Source of the DNA: JAAYCI01 sp031551695
GTDB lineage: Bacteria; Bacillota; Clostridia; Oscillospirales; Ruminococcaceae
Length of the DNA stretch: 64,000 nt
Assembly (NCBI GenBank): GCA_031551695.1
Contig: JAVBNG010000003.1
Coordinates: 1-64,000, forward strand
Direction: 5' to 3'
In this document: positions 60,730-64,000 of the stretch, piece by piece
Position numbering within the stretch: the stretch's first letter is position 1
Layout of the letters: every line of letters begins with the position of its first letter
Program-made: the position numbers and the translations under genes
The notes under the pieces: model-generated
Seen by the model: only the letters and a program-made list of their open reading frames with translations
Database searches by the model: none
What the model was told of the DNA's origin: nothing

Positions 60730-60818
60730 GGTGTGCAATACCCCCTTTTCGAAATGTGAAAAAACATGTACAATAAGAAGCCGGACCCATTTTGCACGGC
60801 GCAAGGAGATGAAACAGC

Positions 60819-61517
60819 TTGCCGAACGAGATCCACAAAGGCCACAGGAAACGCCTTCGCCAGCGCTTTTTGCAGCAGGGCCTTGATGGCTTTGCCGAGC
60901 ACGAAGTGCTGGAACTGTTGCTGTTTTACGCCCAGCCCCGCGCGGACATGAACCCCATAGCCCACGCGCTCATCGACCGGTTCGGCAGCTTTGCAAATGT
61001 GCTGGACGCCGACCCCGCGGAGCTTGCAAAGGTGAAAGGCGTGGGCAAAACCAGCATCGCGCTCATTAAGCTGGCGCCGGAACTTGGTAGGTATTACCTT
61101 GCCAGCCGCGGCAAAACAAACGACGTGCTGAACTCGACAGAGAGGGCTGGAACCTATTTCATCCCGCGGTTTTTGGGCAAGAAAACGGAAGAGGTGTGGA
61201 TTGTGGCGCTGGACGACAAGCGCAAGGTCATCCGCCCTGCATGCATCTCAACCCACGGCATTGTGAACGCGGTGCATATCAGCATGCGCAAAATTGTCAG
61301 CGAGGCGCTTTCCGCCGATGCCGTGGGCGTGATTTTGGCGCACAACCACCCCGGCGGCAACGCCCTGCCGTCCGACAGCGACAAGCTGATTACCATGCAG
61401 GTGCACAGGGCGCTGGAGATGGTGAACGTGCAGCTGGTGGACCATATCGTGGTGGCGGACGACGACTTTGTATCCATGGCGGACAGCGGTTTTTTGCAGT
61501 ATACAAAGGGTGGCTGA
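60819..61517 (+). CDS. radC: RadC family protein (JAMM domain)
   Basis: A 232-residue RadC/UPF0758 protein. The amino-terminal HhH part includes FAEHEVLELLLFYAQPRADM and LAKVKGVGKTSIALIKLA. The JAMM/MPN+ motif is GVILAHNHPGGNALPSDSDK, with His, His and Asp as zinc ligands. The start is TTG 60819 with AAGGAGAT upstream; no good ATG exists. It is often labelled DNA repair, but a direct repair role is disputed. Divergent from the RluA-like gene. Confidence 0.9.
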   Translation: MPNEIHKGHRKRLRQRFLQQGLDGFAEHEVLELLLFYAQPRADMNPIAHALIDRFGSFANVLDADPAELAKVKGVGKTSIALIKLAPELGRYYLASRGKTNDVLNSTERAGTYFIPRFLGKKTEEVWIVALDDKRKVIRPACISTHGIVNAVHISMRKIVSEALSADAVGVILAHNHPGGNALPSDSDKLITMQVHRALEMVNVQLVDHIVVADDDFVSMADSGFLQYTKGG

Positions 61518-61521
61518 CGGG

Positions 61522-62544
61522 CTATTCCGCCGCGTAATCCACAAAGCTGATGTTCATGTCCACGTCGCCTTCAATGCCGTCCACCGTGCCGCGCGGCGTA
61601 TATTGCCACATTTCGAACTGGTAGGGGTAGTAAGGCTGCGGGCGGTATTGGGCGAACCATTTGGCATAGCCGTCCAACCGGTCCCACTCCATTTTGGCCA
61701 AAAACCAACTGACATTGCCATAGATCATGGGGGTATGGCCCGCCTCTTCAACCCGCCGGCAGAAGGCGATGGCGATGTCCGTGATTTCGGCGGCGGTAAG
61801 AGCCTGCGTTCGGTTGGGGCTTTCGGAAATCTCTTCCATATCGAACACGATGGGATAGTTCACGTCGTAGCCCTCAATGGCTGCCAAAACGAACTCCGCC
61901 TCTTCCACGGCTTCTTCGGCGTTCACGGCCTGGGAGAAGAAATACGCCCCCACAGGGATCTCCACAGCGGTTGCCCCCTCAAGATATGCCCCGAAGTATT
62001 CGTCTTCCACAATTTCGCCGGTGCCGTAGCCCCGGTTTCCCGCGCGCAAAATGGCATAGCCCACGCCGGCGTCTTTCACTTTTTGCCAGTCGATGTCGCC
62101 CTGGTATTTAGACACGTCAATGCCAAAAATCCCGGTTTCTTCTCCGTTCTCCACATAACGTAACACGCCATTTTCATCTTTTTGCAGGTTATCCCAGTTG
62201 TAGGCGTGTTTCGGCCAGTTTTCATTCACGTCGGCATATACATGGTGCCCGCCGAACCAATAGACGATTTTATCGGGGAAAAGCTCCTGCAAAAAGTAGG
62301 AATCCACGCCATGCTTGTCCGCCAGGGCTTTCATATTGTCGATATAGTTTTGCAGTTCGTCCTCGTCCTCGCCGCCTTCGCCCATCACTTCAACTTGGTC
62401 TTCCGTTTCGGGAGGGGCGTCGACGGCGGCATCGTCACCTTGGGTGCCCGTCACCAGTACGCTGACAGCCGCGACCGAGAGAAACACCAGCAAAACAATG
62501 TTCACGGCCATTAAAATATATATAAATCGTTTGGTTTTTTTCAT
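61522..62544 (-). CDS. GH25 family lysozyme, membrane-anchored
   Basis: A 340-residue glycoside hydrolase. The amino terminus has an anchor helix (about 8-33, IYILMAVNIVLLVFLSVAAV), an acidic linker (DEDELQNYIDNMKALADKHG) and a 60-residue region of unknown type. The GH25 barrel spans 138-335: IFGIDVSKYQGDIDWQKVKD, AYFFSQAVNAEEAVEEAEFV, YPIVFDMEE with the catalytic Asp/Glu, and WQYTPRGTVDGIEGDVDMN. It cuts N-acetylmuramyl bonds on the outer face. AAAGGA is upstream. It ends five bases from the convergent radC stop. Confidence 0.92.
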   Translation of the reverse strand: MKKTKRFIYILMAVNIVLLVFLSVAAVSVLVTGTQGDDAAVDAPPETEDQVEVMGEGGEDEDELQNYIDNMKALADKHGVDSYFLQELFPDKIVYWFGGHHVYADVNENWPKHAYNWDNLQKDENGVLRYVENGEETGIFGIDVSKYQGDIDWQKVKDAGVGYAILRAGNRGYGTGEIVEDEYFGAYLEGATAVEIPVGAYFFSQAVNAEEAVEEAEFVLAAIEGYDVNYPIVFDMEEISESPNRTQALTAAEITDIAIAFCRRVEEAGHTPMIYGNVSWFLAKMEWDRLDGYAKWFAQYRPQPYYPYQFEMWQYTPRGTVDGIEGDVDMNISFVDYAAE

Positions 62545-62691
62545 GAGGTGTTCCTTTACAGGTGCTGCCGCGTGTGGCGGGTTTTAGTGTTTGCCTTTCT
62601 ATTTAACCAGTAAATGCCGCTTTGTGCAAGAGGGCGTTGACATGGTGCGATGGCTTGTGGTAAACTGTTTAAGCGCCTGTTGCGCAACATG

Positions 62692-62768
62692 GTGGGTGTA
62701 GCTCAGTTGGTTAGAGTGTCGGATTGTGGTTCCGAAGGTCGTGGGTTCGACCCCCATTACCCACCCCA
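62692..62768 (+). tRNA. tRNA-His (anticodon GTG)
   Basis: Acceptor GTGGGTG pairs with TACCCAC (one G-T); D-arm GCTCAGTTGGTTAGAGT, anticodon loop TTGTGGT, T-arm GGGTTCGACCCCC; discriminator C and encoded CCA. C73 and GTG are diagnostic of histidine. Confidence 0.96.
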
Positions 62769-62786
62769 GCGGCCGAAAGGCCGGAT

Positions 62787-62815
62787 AAAAGCGAACCCCA
62801 CGGTTCGCTTTTCTT
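62787..62815 (+). terminator. Terminator after tRNA-His
   Basis: AAAAGCGAACC-CCAC-GGTTCGCTTTT, then TTCTTT. Confidence 0.85.
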
Positions 62816-62868
62816 TCATAAAAGCCCGCCGGTTACGGCGCGTTTTCCATAGATTTGCATCGGTTTAT

Positions 62869-62923
62869 TGGCCTGTCGGCAAGCGGTAAGCCACCAGACT
62901 TTGACACTGGTGTTCCGAGGTTC
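62869..62923 (+). pseudogene. Truncated tRNA-Gln (TTG anticodon)
   Basis: TGGCCTG acceptor half, D-arm, anticodon stem-loop with CTTTGAC, and GAGGTTC of the T-arm are present; the sequence then changes to AT-rich DNA inside the T-loop. An A-A mismatch at the base of the anticodon loop (CAGACTTTGACACTG) also disrupts the stem. The 3' acceptor strand and CCA are absent, so it cannot mature. It aligns without gaps to the intact tRNA-Gln 14 bases downstream. Confidence 0.8.
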
Positions 62924-62937
62924 TAAAAATTAAATAT

Positions 62938-63012
62938 TGGCCCGTCGACAAGTGGTAAGTCACATGACTTTGACTCATGCATTCGTAGGTTCGAATCCTG
63001 CCGGGCCAACCA
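62938..63012 (+). tRNA. tRNA-Gln (anticodon TTG)
   Basis: Acceptor TGGCCCG pairs with CGGGCCA; D-arm GACAAGTGGTAAGTC; anticodon stem CATGA/TCATG with loop CTTTGAC; T-arm TAGGTTCGAATCCTG; discriminator A and encoded CCA. Complete and foldable. It lies between the truncated copy and an integrase gene, so its 3' end is a likely attachment site. Confidence 0.95.
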
Positions 63013-63039
63013 AAATCGGCATTTTGCCGGTTTCCCAAT

Positions 63040-63079
63040 TTTTCCGCCATGTGGTTTTCCATGTGGCGGAAAAGTTTTT
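63040..63079. terminator. Hairpin terminator between tRNA-Gln and the integrase
   Basis: TTTTCCGCCA (63040-63049) with TGGCGGAAAA (63064-63073), and a TGG/CCA inner stem, then GTTTTTT. It can act for the tRNA; A-rich bases on the left make it usable from the other side. Confidence 0.75.
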
Positions 63080-63131
63080 TCTAACACTTCTTTTTCTAAC
63101 ACTTTTCTACACTTTTCTAACACTTTCTACG
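63078..63131. repeat. Short direct repeats beside the integrase
   Basis: Four near-identical TCTAACACTT-type units (one shortened to TCTACACTT), spaced about 10-17 bases, between the terminator and the integrase stop. Read on the minus strand they are AAGTGTTAGA. They could be arm-type recombinase-binding sites or a decayed repeat. Confidence 0.6.
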
Positions 63132-64000
63132 ATGCTTGCTGCGTAGAGCTCAAATCATCTTCAATCGTAAAGGCGATTTTGGACGATATTTTTTCGGATG
63201 CGTTTTTCAGGCCATCCGTTCCAAGGTGGGAATACAGGTTGCCGGTAGTTGCGATGTCACTATGCCCCAGCCAAAGCTGTATTTCCTTCATATTGCAGCC
63301 ATTGGCTACCAGCAAACTTGCTACCGAGTGCCTTGAATCGTGCAAGCGGTAGGCAGGCAGTCCCGCCTTTTCCAGCACAATGCTATTGTGCTTCGTAACG
63401 GTTGTGGGGTAAATCAGAGTGCCATCGTTATTGATGCAAATATAGCCTTGTGGGTTAAAGCTGGGGCCAAATAGTGCTCGGAGCCCTCGCACCTTCGCAG
63501 CAACCCTTTTAATGTATTCTTCTGCGCCGGGGATGATTGGCAAAGTTCTGCGGCTTTTTTTCGTCTTTGTTATGTCCTTGCAAAGAAGGGCACCCTTTAC
63601 GGGCACAACGGTGTGCCGAATGCTAATGGTGTGATTCTCAAAATCAATAGCATCCAGTTTCAACCCCAGTGCTTCACTACGCCTTATTCCAAACAAGTAC
63701 ATCAGTGTTAAAGGCACCTCGCAAATATCACCTTTGGCAGCCATCAGTATTTTGCCCATAGCGTCAGCGGAATGAAAATTTGCTGAATACTGATTGTTGG
63801 GTGGTGTGATAACGGCTGTTACAGGGCTGGTTTTAATTAGGCGGTTAAAGGCTGCATCTCGCAGAGATTTGCTCATTACTGCATGGCAGCGCCGCAGCGT
63901 TGTGGAAGAAATTTTGCCAGGGTGTCCGTCAAGCCGTGGACTTGCAAGGCAATGGTCATAGAATGTTTGCACATCATACGGTTCAAGGCTGGAAAGAGTA
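63127..64000 (-). CDS. int: Tyrosine site-specific recombinase (integrase), 5' end outside window
   Basis: About 290 residues to the right edge; the frame stays open there, with SSLEPYDVQTFYDHC upstream of the GTG at 63972 resembling an integrase core-binding domain, so the start lies outside. The catalytic Arg is in LFGIRRSEALGL, the Lys in TKTKKSRRTLP, and LHDSRHSVASLL gives HxxR. WLGHSDIATTGNLYSHL gives the His and nucleophilic Tyr. It is of the Tn916/phage type. It reads toward tRNA-Gln, as expected for the end of an integrative element inserted there. Confidence 0.92.
   Translation of the reverse strand, partial: TLSSLEPYDVQTFYDHCLASPRLDGHPGKISSTTLRRCHAVMSKSLRDAAFNRLIKTSPVTAVITPPNNQYSANFHSADAMGKILMAAKGDICEVPLTLMYLFGIRRSEALGLKLDAIDFENHTISIRHTVVPVKGALLCKDITKTKKSRRTLPIIPGAEEYIKRVAAKVRGLRALFGPSFNPQGYICINNDGTLIYPTTVTKHNSIVLEKAGLPAYRLHDSRHSVASLLVANGCNMKEIQLWLGHSDIATTGNLYSHLGTDGLKNASEKISSKIAFTIEDDLSSTQQAS

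Noticed and set aside
62650..62889. Frame through the tRNA-His gene
   Set aside because: It reads through a complete tRNA and its terminator, so it is not a protein gene.

Overview
The window is GC-rich, densely coded chromosomal DNA from a Firmicute. Its gene order and families (dgt-dnaG-sigA operon, SAM-I riboswitch before metK, recD2, DUF5685, an orphan oadG/oadB pair, BlaI/M56 module, TTG/GTG starts behind GGAGG-type ribosome sites) point to a Clostridia of the Oscillospiraceae/Ruminococcaceae type. No 16S gene is present, so genus is not assignable.

Layout. 1-5.3 kb: end of a purine/heterocycle catabolic cluster (two molybdenum-hydroxylase large subunits in tandem, an amidohydrolase, and a divergent DUF1638 gene). 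5.3-11.8 kb: a membrane-anchored unknown, an SGNH hydrolase, yifB and a large YfhO-type membrane protein. 11.9-15.8 kb: dgt-dnaG-sigA macromolecular synthesis operon, ending in a terminator that also contains a consensus promoter for an Rrf2 regulator; a MalY/PatB C-S lyase follows. 17.7-25.3 kb: rpoB-rpoC as a free-standing unit with its own consensus promoter and terminator. 25.4-33 kb: a membrane protein with an EEP-repeat tail, then recA-recX-rimO-pgsA, a small membrane protein and cysS. 33.2-35.2 kb (minus): DUF5685, a degenerate J-domain protein and a membrane protein. 35.2-37.9 kb: an accessory island with gene remnants (ABC permease piece, winged-helix piece, truncated SDR, IS3-type transposase tail) around an intact LytTR/DUF3021 pair. 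37.9-40.9 kb (minus): a BlaI-type repressor and an 823-residue protein combining an M56 BlaR1-like protease, two M23 domains and a PASTA domain, behind tandem TACA/TGTA operators. 41-47.3 kb: lysA with a MITE-like insertion in its leader, a frameshifted two-repeat gene, SAM riboswitch-metK, recD2 and comF. 47.2-50.7 kb: two-domain PPK2 (minus) and oadG-oadB. 50.8-61.5 kb: pcrA, a dTMP kinase, DUF2156 and GNAT proteins, a DJ-1 protein, mltG, a U32 peptidase, an RluA-type synthase (minus) and radC. 61.5-62.5 kb: a GH25 lysozyme (minus). 62.7-64 kb: tRNA-His, a broken tRNA-Gln, an intact tRNA-Gln and the start of an integrative element whose tyrosine recombinase runs off the right edge.

How it fits together. 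Most of the window is housekeeping information processing (replication priming, transcription, recombination, translation factors). The most interesting unit is the BlaI / M56-M23-M23-PASTA pair. Its topology resembles BlaR1, but the extracellular penicillin-binding sensor is replaced by peptidoglycan-hydrolase and muropeptide-binding modules. This suggests a wall-sensing circuit that is not primarily a beta-lactam sensor. The right edge is one end of a tRNA-targeted mobile element. Everything here was read by eye from sequence; no database search was run.
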